A stretch of DNA of 64,000 nt. Source: Bacillota bacterium (GTDB taxonomy: Bacteria > Bacillota > Clostridia > Oscillospirales > Oscillospiraceae). A model generated the notes under the pieces. That model searched no databases. It had not been told where the DNA came from and saw only the letters and a program-made list of their open reading frames with translations. Of the stretch, positions 34,143 to 42,499 are shown one piece after another. How positions within the stretch are numbered: position 1 is the stretch's first letter; the number at the start of each line of letters is the position of its first letter. Where the stretch lies: contig JAETOJ010000001.1 in NCBI GenBank assembly GCA_021768085.1, forward strand, positions 1-64,000, in the 5' to 3' direction. A program made the position numbers and the translations under genes.

Positions 34143-34195
34143 CTACAATTGTAGTTCTCTATTTCTATCCTACACATGTAGGAGCATTTTGTCAA
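34143..34195 (-). promoter_or_regulatory. blaI promoter with two TACA/TGTA operators
   Basis: On the minus strand a perfect TTGACA (34195-34190), 17-base spacer, TAGGAT (34172-34167). Palindrome CCTACACATGTAGG (34169-34182) covers the spacer and -10 box; CTACAATTGTAG (34143-34154) lies just downstream, 27 bases centre to centre. Both fit BlaI/MecI-type operators, indicating autoregulation. Confidence 0.88.
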
Positions 34196-34232
34196 GAGCT
34201 CCCAACTATTTTACAAAAGTTTGAAAAAGGGG

Positions 34233-34286
34233 TTGACAGGGCCGGTCTATCGTGATAGACTGCAAGTAGGTCGATAGCTATAGACC
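34233..34286 (+). promoter_or_regulatory. Promoter of second BlaI gene with two ATAGA-type operators
   Basis: TTGACA (34233-34238), 17-base spacer, TAGACT (34256-34261). Palindrome GTCTATCGTGATAGAC (34245-34260) fills the spacer, and GGTCGATAGCTATAGACC (34269-34286) lies downstream, 25 bases centre to centre. The half-sites differ from those of the divergent gene, so the two repressors probably do not cross-bind. Confidence 0.88.
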
Positions 34287-34303
34287 GAAAGGAGGTCTGT
34301 CTT

Positions 34304-34678
34304 ATGGAGCATTTGCGGTTAGCCGAAGGCGAGTACCGCTTCGCCCGGATCGTCTGGGAGAACGAGCCCCTCCCCTCCGGAAAGCTGGTGGAGCTGTCCC
34401 AGAAGGAGCTGGGCTGGAAGAAGTCCACCACCTACACCGTGCTGAAAAAGCTGGTGGAGCGGGGGGTGCTTCGCAATGAGAACGCGGTGGTCACCGCCGT
34501 CATCCCCCAGGAGGAGATCCTTCGGGAGGAGAGCCGCGCGGTGGTAGAGCGCACCTTTGAGGGCTCGCTGCCCTCCTTCCTGGCCCACTTCATGGGCGGG
34601 AAAACCATTTCCGACGACGAGGCCGACGCGCTGAAGGCCATCATCGATCAGTACCGGGAGGGGAATCATCATGCTTGA
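34304..34678 (+). CDS. Second BlaI/MecI-family repressor
   Basis: A 124-aa repressor of the BlaI family (LAEGEYRFARIVWENEPL, then WKKSTTYTVLKKLVERGVL as recognition region, about 38-56). It is clearly a different branch from the divergent repressor 170 bases away and has its own operator type. ATG 34304 follows AAAGGAGG. It overlaps the following M56 gene by eight bases. As that M56 gene is broken, this repressor may lack a working signal partner. Confidence 0.92.
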   Translation: MEHLRLAEGEYRFARIVWENEPLPSGKLVELSQKELGWKKSTTYTVLKKLVERGVLRNENAVVTAVIPQEEILREESRAVVERTFEGSLPSFLAHFMGGKTISDDEADALKAIIDQYREGNHHA

Positions 34679-35429
34679 CTTTTTGAACACCCTGTTCCGC
34701 TCCCTCTCCCCCCTGTGGGAGATGAGCCTCACCGGCGCTTACGCCGCCACGATCCTGATTGTGCTGCGGCTGGTGCTGAAAAAACGGGCCCCCCGGCAGA
34801 TTCTGTGCCTGTTGTGGCTGGTGGTGTTCGCCCGGCTGCTGATCCCCGTGTCGCTGGAGAGCCCGCTGTCCATCGTGCCGGAGGCCCGGCCGGTGCAAGT
34901 GCAGGTTCACCCCGGAGGGGAGACGGTTGGCCAGTTCCCCGAGAACCCCGCCACCCCCACCGCCCCTATCCAGAACCCGGCCCAGGGGCAAAACCCGGGA
35001 ACTGTGGCCAACCCCGTGATCAACAATCCCAACCCCGGCGAGCCCACCCTCACCCCGCCCGCGGGCGTTCATCCCGACGTACCCCAGCCCGAAGCCCCCG
35101 CCCCCTTCCCCTGGCAGGCCATCCTGGCCGGGGTGTGGCTGGTAGGCGCGGCCACTATGGCCGGCTGCGGCCTGATCTCCTACCTGCGGCTGCGCCGCCG
35201 CCTGTTTGACGCCATCCGGGCCCCGGACGGGGCCTGGGAGCACCCGGCGGTGGACTCCCCCTTCATCCTGGGGATGCTGCGGCCCCGGATCTATCTCCCG
35301 GCGGGGCTAACCGGCCGGCCCCGGCAGTTCATCCTCTGCCATGAGCGGGCCCATCTGCGCCGCCTGGATCACATCGTCAAGCCGGTGTGCTGGGCTATCG
35401 CCGCCCCGCCCTGTGGGTCATTGTGGTGA
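34671..35429 (+). pseudogene. M56 (BlaR1-type) sensor, N-terminal fragment
   Basis: The 252-aa frame starts with an M56-type membrane domain (spans about 18-36, 43-62 and 160-182) with a Pro/Asn-rich linker, and reaches the expected protease start ILCHERAHLRRLDHIVKP (HERAH = HExxH). Directly after VCW the frame shifts and ends 12 residues later. In intact relatives about 100 further residues (second helix, third zinc ligand, next span) should follow; they are missing. The sequence resumes in another frame at 35387. An internal deletion with frameshift best explains this; a sequencing or assembly error is possible. Confidence 0.82.
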
Positions 35430-37624
35430 GCGCGGTGATGGCCGTCATGGCGGCGGTGTGCCTGCTCACCGACCCGGTGGCGGCGGAGCCCCCGGAGGAC
35501 AACCCCGACCCCGGCCCCACCGCCTCCGCCTCCCAGCCCCCGGAGGCCAGCCTTGCGGACGCCCTGCTGGATCCGTGGATGAAGGAGGTGCTGGACGGGG
35601 AGCGGCAGTTTATCTCCGCCTACTCCCAGTACAACGAGGGCGACGGCCGGACCTACGGCATCCACGACCTGAGAACCTTCTACTATGACGACCAGTTCCC
35701 CGACGCCGTGGTGGAGGCGGGCAGGGTGGCCGTCATCGACCTGGATCGGGACGGCGTCAACGAGATGGTGATCTGGCCCGAGGGCGAGGACGAGTACCTG
35801 TACAGCGTGGTGGGCTACGCGATCCTCCGCCGCCAGGGGGACGAGATCTACGGCTATAACCCCGGCTACCGCACCTTCGGGAGCGTGAAGTCGGACGGCA
35901 CCTTTTGTTGGAGCAACGGCGCGCCCTGGAGCGGCTACGCCACTCTGACCTTCGGGCCGGATCAGATAATCCTCCACGAAACCACCTACCACAAGCCCGG
36001 CGAAAACGGGATCGACCAGCTTTATTTTGTGAACGGCCGCAAGGCCACCCAGGAGGAACACAGCGCGGCGGAAGGCTGGCAGAACCTGAAGCCCGGTCTG
36101 GCATGGTACACCTACGACAGCGGCCAGCTCCAGCCCTACCTCCCCGCCGGTGCGGAGCTGCTGGCGGGCACCGGCCCCGACAGCGCCGGCACGGCCAAGC
36201 TGTGGACGGGGGAGTACGATCACCCCTGGCTGGAGTGGAACGGCACCGTCTGCCAGTTGATGCCCACCATCACCACCGAGATGCTCCCCTATCTGTTTGT
36301 CCAAGACTTTGACGGCGATGGGCAGAACGAGCTGGTGATCCGGTCGCACCTGAACTACTTCGGAACTTACGATGTATATGAATGGAACAACGGCCAAGTC
36401 ACCTATGCCGACTCGTTTGACACCCAGGATGATCTCCTGCTGCGGTTCAACCAGAACAATGTGGCCGCCTACAGCAAGAATACCCGGGAGTTCTCCGTCA
36501 CCTACGCCCACACCGAGGGCGACCCGGACAGCGCGGATTACTACCGCCACTATATCACCGGCAGCACCACCCTGCCCATAAACTTCTTTGACGGCTATGA
36601 GCACATCCGGGACGGCTACACCTACGCCTACGCCAACGACTTCCGCCAGATCTCCCTCAACCCGGAGGACAATTCCTTCCTCTTTGAGCTGCTGTTCTGT
36701 CCGGCGGACGAGACCATGAAGGATCTAATTCGGGTGGTTGAGCCGGATACTGCGGTGCCGGACGAGCACTATATGAAGGGCCGCACTGTGGGCACCGCCG
36801 CCTTCACCCTCCGCTACGACGGGACAAAGTGGGTTTTGGAGGAGCCGGATCGGCTGGATATGGGAATTGAGGACGTGCCCACCCCCATTGACATCACCAC
36901 CGCCGCCCCGCTGAACGCCCCCGTGGTTGACCTTATGAGCGGGCTCCCGGAGGATCCCAACGAATGGTACAAGGTGGCGGAGCTACCCGACGACATGATC
37001 TGGGTGTACGCCCGGTGCTACGGCGCGGAGACGCTGATCCGCTGGGACGGGAACTTCTACAAGGTGTTCAACCACACCGCCCACACCGCCCGGAGCATCC
37101 CGCCCGCGCTGAAAAAGCTGGGCGGAGCGGACACCTACGGCCCGCTGGCCGTCATCAGCAACGTGGGCAGCGGCACCGGCGTATCCCTGGATCAGCTGGT
37201 GATCTACGATCTGGATTCCTCCGACGCGCCCAGCTATGTCCACGACTGGTCGCTGCTGCGGGACGAGTTCAACGGCTACCGCACCTTCCAGTACGACAGC
37301 GAAACCCACACCATCACCTGCACCTACGAGGGGCAGACGGCGGAGCTCATCATTGACGGCGGCGATAACGAGGAACTGTACCGCCGGATCGACGAGGAGG
37401 GCGTCACTGTCCGAGTCACCGGCGAGATCGTCAGCTACTGGTTCAACGACGACGGCACCATGGAGATCGAATTCCCCCTCCAGGCCTTCATCGGCAGCGA
37501 TGTAGTGAACGCCCCGCTGATGTGGCCCTGGTTCCTGCGCTGGACAATCCGTTTCGACCGCGAGCGGGCCGAATTTGAGACCGTCCCCGGAAGCTGCGAA
37601 CTGTTCACCTACGCAGGCCAATAA
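35387..37624 (+). pseudogene. M56 (BlaR1-type) sensor, C-terminal fragment with large external domain
   Basis: An open frame of 745 codons beginning GYRRPALWVIVVSAVMA, which is the span after the protease domain in M56 sensors, followed by a Pro/Ala linker and about 650 extracytoplasmic residues rich in Tyr, Asp and Trp. Several DxDGDG-type segments (LDRDGVNEM, FDGDGQNEL) suggest calcium-binding or FG-GAP-like repeats. It has no ribosome binding site of its own at 35387. The long frame stays open, so the break upstream is recent or the piece is translated by frameshift. It could only act as a sensor if rejoined to the N-terminal half. Confidence 0.78.
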
Positions 37625-37629
37625 GCAAA

Positions 37630-37666
37630 CGCCCCGCCCGGATCAAACCAGGCGGGGCGCTATTTT
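37630..37666 (+). terminator. Terminator after the M56 fragment
   Basis: CGCCCCGCC (37630-37638) pairs with GGCGGGGCG (37651-37659), followed by CTATTTTG. Confidence 0.82.
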
Positions 37667-37677
37667 GTCAGGACGGC

Positions 37678-37710
37678 AAAAAAGCCGCCGCGGCAGCGGC
37701 AGCTTTTTTT
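37678..37710 (-). terminator. Terminator after rpmF
   Basis: On the minus strand AAAAAAGCTGCCGC, short loop, GCGGCGGCTTTTTT, 15 bases after the rpmF stop. Confidence 0.88.
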
Positions 37711-37724
37711 CATCCTCGCAGGCG

Positions 37725-37910
37725 TCACTTCTCGGCGGAGGCGGTAACCTCGCGGCCATTGTAGCTCATGCAGTTCTTGCAGACGCGGTGGGGCAGGGTC
37801 ACAGTACCACACTTGGGGCAGGTGTTGATACCGGGGGTCTCCAGCTTCCACACGGAGCTGCGGCGCTTATTCCGGCGCTGCTTGGATACCTTACTTTTCG
37901 GGACGGCCAT
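37725..37910 (-). CDS. rpmF: Ribosomal protein bL32
   Basis: A 61-aa ribosomal protein of the large subunit. AVPKSKVSKQRRNKRRS at the start is the L32 signature; CPKCG (about 32-36) and CKNCMSYNG (about 45-53) form a zinc ribbon of the zinc-binding form. ATG 37910 follows AAGGAGG. It lies 46 bases downstream of yceD, the usual pair in bacteria. Confidence 0.98.
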   Translation of the reverse strand: MAVPKSKVSKQRRNKRRSSVWKLETPGINTCPKCGTVTLPHRVCKNCMSYNGREVTASAEK

Positions 37911-37956
37911 TTTGACACCTCCTTATCGCTCAATGCCCAAAGGGCATACAGCATAC

Positions 37957-38469
37957 TTACGCTTGATCCTCCTGACGCTCCAGGAGCTGGGCCAGCTTGG
38001 CCAGCCGGGGGTCGATCTCCTTTTTGCACCGGCAGGGCTCGTGGTTCAGATCCGCGCCGCAGCCGGGGCACAGCCCCCTGCAATCCTCAGAGCACAGGTT
38101 CTTTGTGTCCATCTCCAGGAGGAAGACCTCCGTCATCAGCCCGTCCAAATCCAGTTCCCCGTCCTTGTCCAGCAGCACGATGTCGTCGCTCTCCCCGTTG
38201 GCCAGCTCGAAGGCCAGCAGGGTCTCATACTCCACCGTTTTCTCCCGCCGGAAGGGCTGGGCGCACCGGTCGCACACCAGGGACAGCTCCGTACTCAGCT
38301 TCGCGCTGAGCACCAGGGCTCCCGCCCTGTTGCGCACCTTTCCCGTGACGCGGACGCCGTCGGCAAAGGGCCGCCCGCCGTTCCACTCCACCTGGGACAG
38401 ATCCAGCACGCAGTCAAAGGGCAGGGCCGCGCCCGGTTCCCGGGCCAGCCGCTCCAAATTCAGCTTCAT
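37957..38469 (-). CDS. yceD: YceD family protein (DUF177)
   Basis: A 170-aa acidic protein of the YceD/DUF177 family, linked in other bacteria and plants to 23S rRNA accumulation. CDRCAQPF (about 87-94) and the C-terminal CPGCGADLNHEPCRCK cluster are the typical cysteines. It precedes rpmF, the conserved arrangement. ATG 38469 follows GAGGTGG. Confidence 0.92.
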   Translation of the reverse strand: MKLNLERLAREPGAALPFDCVLDLSQVEWNGGRPFADGVRVTGKVRNRAGALVLSAKLSTELSLVCDRCAQPFRREKTVEYETLLAFELANGESDDIVLLDKDGELDLDGLMTEVFLLEMDTKNLCSEDCRGLCPGCGADLNHEPCRCKKEIDPRLAKLAQLLERQEDQA

Positions 38470-38498
38470 GATCCACCTCGCATAATGGCACGACTGCT

Positions 38499-38527
38499 AT
38501 TATACTAAAGAGTGCAGGAATTGTCAA
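38499..38527 (-). promoter_or_regulatory. yceD-rpmF promoter
   Basis: On the minus strand a perfect TTGACA (38527-38522), 17-base spacer and perfect TATAAT (38504-38499), the strongest promoter in the window. The -35 box overlaps the stop codon of the upstream response-regulator gene. Confidence 0.92.
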
Positions 38528-39210
38528 ATCATTTCTGAAAAATTTTCTACCTCCAAGCGGTAGCCCAACCGCCGCACTGCCGCGATCCGCACGTTGGAGC
38601 CGATGCTGGCCAGCTTCTTCCGCAAAAACCCCACGTACACCTCCACATGGTTCTCCACCGCATTGGAGTCGTACCCCCACACCTTGGCCAAAATGGCCTC
38701 CTTGGGGGAGATCCGATCCCGGGCCTGAAACAGCACCCGCATCACGTCGAACTCCCGGGCGGACAGCCGCACCCCCCGCTCCCCGCACACCAGGGTGCAG
38801 GAGTCCAGCTCCAGCGCCGTATTGCCCAGCACCAGCTCGTCCACCTGCCCGCCCTGCCGCCGGAGCAGGGCGTTGACGCAGGCCAGCAGCTCCCGGCTGT
38901 CGAAGGGCTTGGTGAGGTAGTAGTCCGCCCCGGCGTTGAGGCCCTCGATCCGATCCTCCACACCGCCCCGGGCGGTGAGCATCAGGATGGGGGTGGCGCA
39001 CCGGGCGGCCCGCACCTGCCGGGCCACCTGATAGCCGTCCATCCCCGGCATCAGCACGTCCAGGATCAGCAGATCGTAGACGCCCAGCTCAGCGTACTCC
39101 GCGCCGCTCACCCCGTCGTAGACCCGCTCCACCTCAAAGCCCCGCTGCTCCAACAGCGCCCCCACCGACTCCGCCAGCGGCTTGTCGTCCTCAATCATCA
39201 GGATTTTCAC
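38524..39210 (-). CDS. OmpR/PhoB-family response regulator without adjacent kinase
   Basis: A 228-aa regulator. The receiver domain (1-118) has acidic residues EDD (7-9), the phosphorylated Asp in LLILDVLMPGMDG (about 51) and K in LTKPF (about 101). The winged-helix output domain ends with NVRIAAVRRLGYRLE, typical of OmpR/PhoB. No histidine kinase gene lies on either side. It diverges from the VTC/DUF4956/CotH operon, and both promoters carry the same direct-repeat box, so it probably controls itself and that operon. Confidence 0.95.
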   Translation of the reverse strand: MKILMIEDDKPLAESVGALLEQRGFEVERVYDGVSGAEYAELGVYDLLILDVLMPGMDGYQVARQVRAARCATPILMLTARGGVEDRIEGLNAGADYYLTKPFDSRELLACVNALLRRQGGQVDELVLGNTALELDSCTLVCGERGVRLSAREFDVMRVLFQARDRISPKEAILAKVWGYDSNAVENHVEVYVGFLRKKLASIGSNVRIAAVRRLGYRLEVENFSEMI

Positions 39211-39236
39211 AGGCCGCTCCCCCTCCCTTCCCTCAT

Positions 39237-39343
39237 ACTATACCATCCAAAGCTGAAACGAAGCTGAAATTTGCCGCGTTCACAGTTCCTTTACACACTC
39301 CGCCCCGGATTTTCAGCGCCGGTTCAGCTTTTCGTGTTATAGT
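39237..39343. promoter_or_regulatory. Divergent promoters with matched response-regulator boxes
   Basis: Plus strand: TTCAGC-N5-TTCAGC (39312-39317, 39323-39328), nine bases, TATAGT (39338-39343). Minus strand: TTCAGC-N5-TTCAGC (39268-39263, 39257-39252), nine bases, TATAGT (39242-39237). The 11-base period and the overlap with the -35 region fit activation by an OmpR-type dimer. Neither promoter has a good -35 box, which supports dependence on an activator. Confidence 0.88.
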
Positions 39344-39375
39344 CTGGGCAGCTCAATAGAAAAGGACGTGATGAC

Positions 39376-40050
39376 ATGGCCCAATACCGGCACGAGTGGA
39401 AGCACGAGATCAGCTTCTCCGACCGGCTGGCGCTCCAGGCGCGGCTGGGCGCGGTGTGCCGCCCCGATTCCCACGCCCCGGGCGGGCAGTACCAAATCCG
39501 CAGCCTGTACTTCGACACACCGGCGGATCAGGCCCTGCGGGAAAAGCTGGACGGGGTAAACCACCGGGAGAAGTTCCGCATCCGCTATTACAATCTGGAC
39601 GCCTCCCTGATCCATCTGGAGAAAAAGAGCAAGCGGGGCGGCCTGGGCACCAAGGAGACGGCGGAGCTCACCCCGGCGGAGGCCCAGGCCATCGTAGACG
39701 GCGAGCTGGACTGGATGGCGGACAGCGGGTGGCCCCTGGTGCGGAAGCTGTACCTCAAGATGATCACCCAGGGGTTGGCCCCCAAGACCATCGTGGACTA
39801 TACCCGCCGCCCCTTCGTCTTTCCCCCGGGCAATGTGCGGGTGACGCTGGACTACGATATCCGCACAGGGCTGAGCTCCACCGATTTTCTAAACCCGGAC
39901 TGTGCCACCATCCCGGCGGGGGATCCCGTCACCATTTTAGAGGTGAAGTGGGACGCCTTTCTCCCCGACATCATCCGGGACGCGGTGCGTCTGGACGGGC
40001 GCCGGGCCACAGCCTTTTCCAAATACGCTGCCTGCCGCGTCTACGGCTAA
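39376..40050 (+). CDS. VTC-domain polyphosphate polymerase-like protein
   Basis: A 224-aa protein with the VTC/triphosphate-tunnel fold, related to the catalytic domain of yeast Vtc4, which makes polyphosphate. Conserved basic and acidic residues appear in order: HEWKHEIS (6-13), YQIRSLYFDT (about 40), REKFRIRYY (about 63), LEKKSKRGG (about 82) and the final ILEVKWDAFLP (about 193). Such genes are commonly clustered with DUF4956 and CotH genes in Clostridia. ATG 39376 follows AAAGGAC. The product in this organism is unproven. Confidence 0.88.
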   Translation: MAQYRHEWKHEISFSDRLALQARLGAVCRPDSHAPGGQYQIRSLYFDTPADQALREKLDGVNHREKFRIRYYNLDASLIHLEKKSKRGGLGTKETAELTPAEAQAIVDGELDWMADSGWPLVRKLYLKMITQGLAPKTIVDYTRRPFVFPPGNVRVTLDYDIRTGLSSTDFLNPDCATIPAGDPVTILEVKWDAFLPDIIRDAVRLDGRRATAFSKYAACRVYG

Positions 40051-40081
40051 CGTCGAGGCCTGATTATTAAGGAGGATCACC

Positions 40082-40753
40082 ATGACATTTCAAGATATCT
40101 TCAAATCCAGCTTCCTGGAAAACGTGTCCAGCGTCAGCCTGCTGGACATGGTTTTGGCGCTGGCCCTGGCCTTCGGCATCGGGCTGTTTATCCTGCTCGT
40201 ATACAAGAAAACCTTCGCCGGCGTGATGTACTCGTCCAGCTTCGGCGTGACCTTGGTGGCGCTGACTATGATCACCACCATGGTGATTCTGGCCGTCACC
40301 AGCAACGTGGTGCTGTCCCTGGGCATGGTGGGTGCGCTGTCCATCGTCCGCTTCCGCACCGCCGTGAAGGAACCGCTGGATCTGGCCTTTTTGTTCTGGG
40401 CCATCGCCGTGGGCATCGTGCTGGCGGCGGGGATGATCCCGCTGGCCGTGTTCGGCAGCCTGATCATCGGCCTGATCCTGCTGGTGTTCGTCAACAAGAA
40501 ATCCCACGTAAACCCCTATATCGTAGTGCTCCAGTGCGCGGATCAGGGGGCGGAGGCCCGGGCCATGGCGCTGCTGGAGCCCAACACCCGGCGGTGCGCC
40601 GTCAAGAGCAAGACCGTCCGGGAAGGGCTGGTGGAGCTGAACCTGGAGATCCGCCTCCGGGACGGGGACACCGGCTTCATCAACGCCCTGAGCGGGCTGG
40701 AGGGCGTCCACAGCGCCGTGCTGGTGAGCTACAACGGCGACTATCTGGGGTGA
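40082..40753 (+). CDS. DUF4956 membrane protein
   Basis: A 223-aa protein with about four spans (20-40, 48-75, 78-95 region and 100-140), a conserved GALSIVRFRTAVKEPLDLAFLFW segment near 87-109, and a soluble C-terminal domain of about 75 residues. DUF4956 proteins accompany VTC and CotH genes in many Firmicutes and may form the membrane part of a polyphosphate or phosphotransfer system. ATG 40082 follows AAGGAGG. It lies 31 bases after the VTC gene and four before cotH. Confidence 0.9.
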   Translation: MTFQDIFKSSFLENVSSVSLLDMVLALALAFGIGLFILLVYKKTFAGVMYSSSFGVTLVALTMITTMVILAVTSNVVLSLGMVGALSIVRFRTAVKEPLDLAFLFWAIAVGIVLAAGMIPLAVFGSLIIGLILLVFVNKKSHVNPYIVVLQCADQGAEARAMALLEPNTRRCAVKSKTVREGLVELNLEIRLRDGDTGFINALSGLEGVHSAVLVSYNGDYLG

Positions 40754-40757
40754 GGCC

Positions 40758-42491
40758 ATGGCAGCCCACAGGTACATCGACAAAATCTGCGCCCTGGCCG
40801 CCGTCCTCTCCCTGCTGCTGACCCTGCTGTTTCTCAACGGGGAGGCCCTGGGCGTCCAGCCCGCCTCCCAGGCCATGGGTTATGAGGCGAAACTGTTCGA
40901 CACCTCCCGCGTCCACACCATCGACATCGTGATGGACGACTGGGAGAGCTTTCTGGACAGCTGTGAGGACGAGGAATACGTCCCCTGCAACCTGGTGATT
41001 GACAACGAGGCTTGCAAAAACGTTGGCATTCGGGCCAAAGGGAACACCTCCCTGTCCACCGTGTCCCGGCTGGGCAGCGATCGGTATAGCTTCAAGCTGG
41101 AATTCGACCACTATGAGGCGGGCAAGAGCTTCTACGGCCTGGATAAGCTGTGCCTGAACAACCTCATCCAGGACAACACCTTGATGAAAGACTATCTCAC
41201 CTACCGGATGATGGGGCAATTCGGGGTGGCCGCCCCCTTGTGCAGCTATGTGTGGATCACCGTCAACGGGCAGGACTGGGGGCTGTACCTGGCGGTGGAG
41301 GGGGTGGAGGACGGCTTCCTCCGGCGCAATTACGGGCAGGACACCGGGGCGCTCTACAAGCCGGACAGCATGGACTTCGGCGGGGGCCGGGGCAACGGCC
41401 GGGACTTCGACCTGGAGGACTTTGATCCCGAGCACTTCCAACCGGGGGATCGGCCTGATCGCTCTGACAGCCCGGATCTCCCGGCGGGAGGCGGCTCCAA
41501 ATCCTTGGAACCTCCCGCCGGATGGGGCAGCCAGGGCTCAGGCAGCGGAACCGAGGGTTTTGATCCCCCGGCCAACCCTGGCGGCAGGGACAGCGTTCCA
41601 GAGGGCTTCGATCCCTCCACCCGCCCCGGTGGCCTGGTCGGGGGCATGGGCTCCGACGATGTGAAGCTGAAGTACATCGACGACGACCCAGATAGCTACC
41701 CCAACCTCTTTGACAGCGCGAAAACCACCGTCACCGACGGCGACAAGGCCCGCCTGATCCAGTCGCTGAAGGCTCTGAGCGAGGGTGGGGACGTGTCGGA
41801 GGTGGTGGACATCGACCAGGTGCTGCGCTATTTTGTCGTCCACAACTACGTGGTGAACGGGGACAGCTACACCGGCTCCATGGTGCACAACTACTATCTC
41901 TACGAGAAGGATGGGCGGCTGTCCCTGATCCCCTGGGACTACAATCTGGCCTTCGGCACCTTTCAGAGCAATGACGCGTCCGGGGCGGTGAACGACCCCA
42001 TCGACTCCCCTCTGTCCGTCACCGGGGACGGCGACCGGCCCATGGCGGACTGGATCTTCTCCAGCGGGGAATATACCGCCCTGTATCACCAATATTTTGC
42101 GGAATTCATAGCTTCCGTTGACCCCGCCGCGCTGATTGAACAGGCTCAAACCCTCATCGCCCCCTATGTGGAGCGGGATCCCACCAAATTCTGCACCGTG
42201 GAGGAGTTCCAGGCGGGGACGGCGGCGCTAAAGGCTTTCTGCGCCCTCCGCACAGAGAGCGTGTCCGGCCAGCTGGCAGGTTCCATCCCCTCTACCACCG
42301 CGGGACAGACCGCGGACAGCACCGCCCTAATGGACGCTTCGGATCTCAATCTGTCCGATATGGGCGCCATGGAACAGGGCGGCGGCCCAAGGACAGCCCC
42401 AAGGCAGGAAACCGGCGATGAACCGCTGTTCCCCAATCGGCAGGATTCCAGCCAGCAGACGGGCGCTCCGCCGGAGCAGCCCCGGCAGTAA
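40758..42491 (+). CDS. CotH-family kinase-like protein
   Basis: A 577-aa secreted or membrane-tethered protein with an N-terminal hydrophobic segment (about 10-27). The CotH fold is shown by IRAKGNTSL (about 96), FKLEFDHYEAGKSFYGLDKL (about 113, substrate and nucleotide lysine region), and LIPWDYNLAFG (about 395, catalytic metal-binding Asp). CotH of Bacillus phosphorylates spore coat proteins. Between residues 215 and 300 lies a low-complexity Gly/Pro/Asp/Phe insert, and the tail is Gln/Pro rich. It is the last gene of the response-regulator-controlled operon. Confidence 0.88.
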   Translation: MAAHRYIDKICALAAVLSLLLTLLFLNGEALGVQPASQAMGYEAKLFDTSRVHTIDIVMDDWESFLDSCEDEEYVPCNLVIDNEACKNVGIRAKGNTSLSTVSRLGSDRYSFKLEFDHYEAGKSFYGLDKLCLNNLIQDNTLMKDYLTYRMMGQFGVAAPLCSYVWITVNGQDWGLYLAVEGVEDGFLRRNYGQDTGALYKPDSMDFGGGRGNGRDFDLEDFDPEHFQPGDRPDRSDSPDLPAGGGSKSLEPPAGWGSQGSGSGTEGFDPPANPGGRDSVPEGFDPSTRPGGLVGGMGSDDVKLKYIDDDPDSYPNLFDSAKTTVTDGDKARLIQSLKALSEGGDVSEVVDIDQVLRYFVVHNYVVNGDSYTGSMVHNYYLYEKDGRLSLIPWDYNLAFGTFQSNDASGAVNDPIDSPLSVTGDGDRPMADWIFSSGEYTALYHQYFAEFIASVDPAALIEQAQTLIAPYVERDPTKFCTVEEFQAGTAALKAFCALRTESVSGQLAGSIPSTTAGQTADSTALMDASDLNLSDMGAMEQGGGPRTAPRQETGDEPLFPNRQDSSQQTGAPPEQPRQ

Positions 42492-42499
42492 GGCGGTTC

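Noticed and set aside
31668-37624. Beta-lactam resistance island
   Set aside because: BlaI/M56 pairs are common signalling modules in Clostridia. No beta-lactamase or resistance PBP gene is adjacent and the sensor domains do not resemble penicillin-binding domains.
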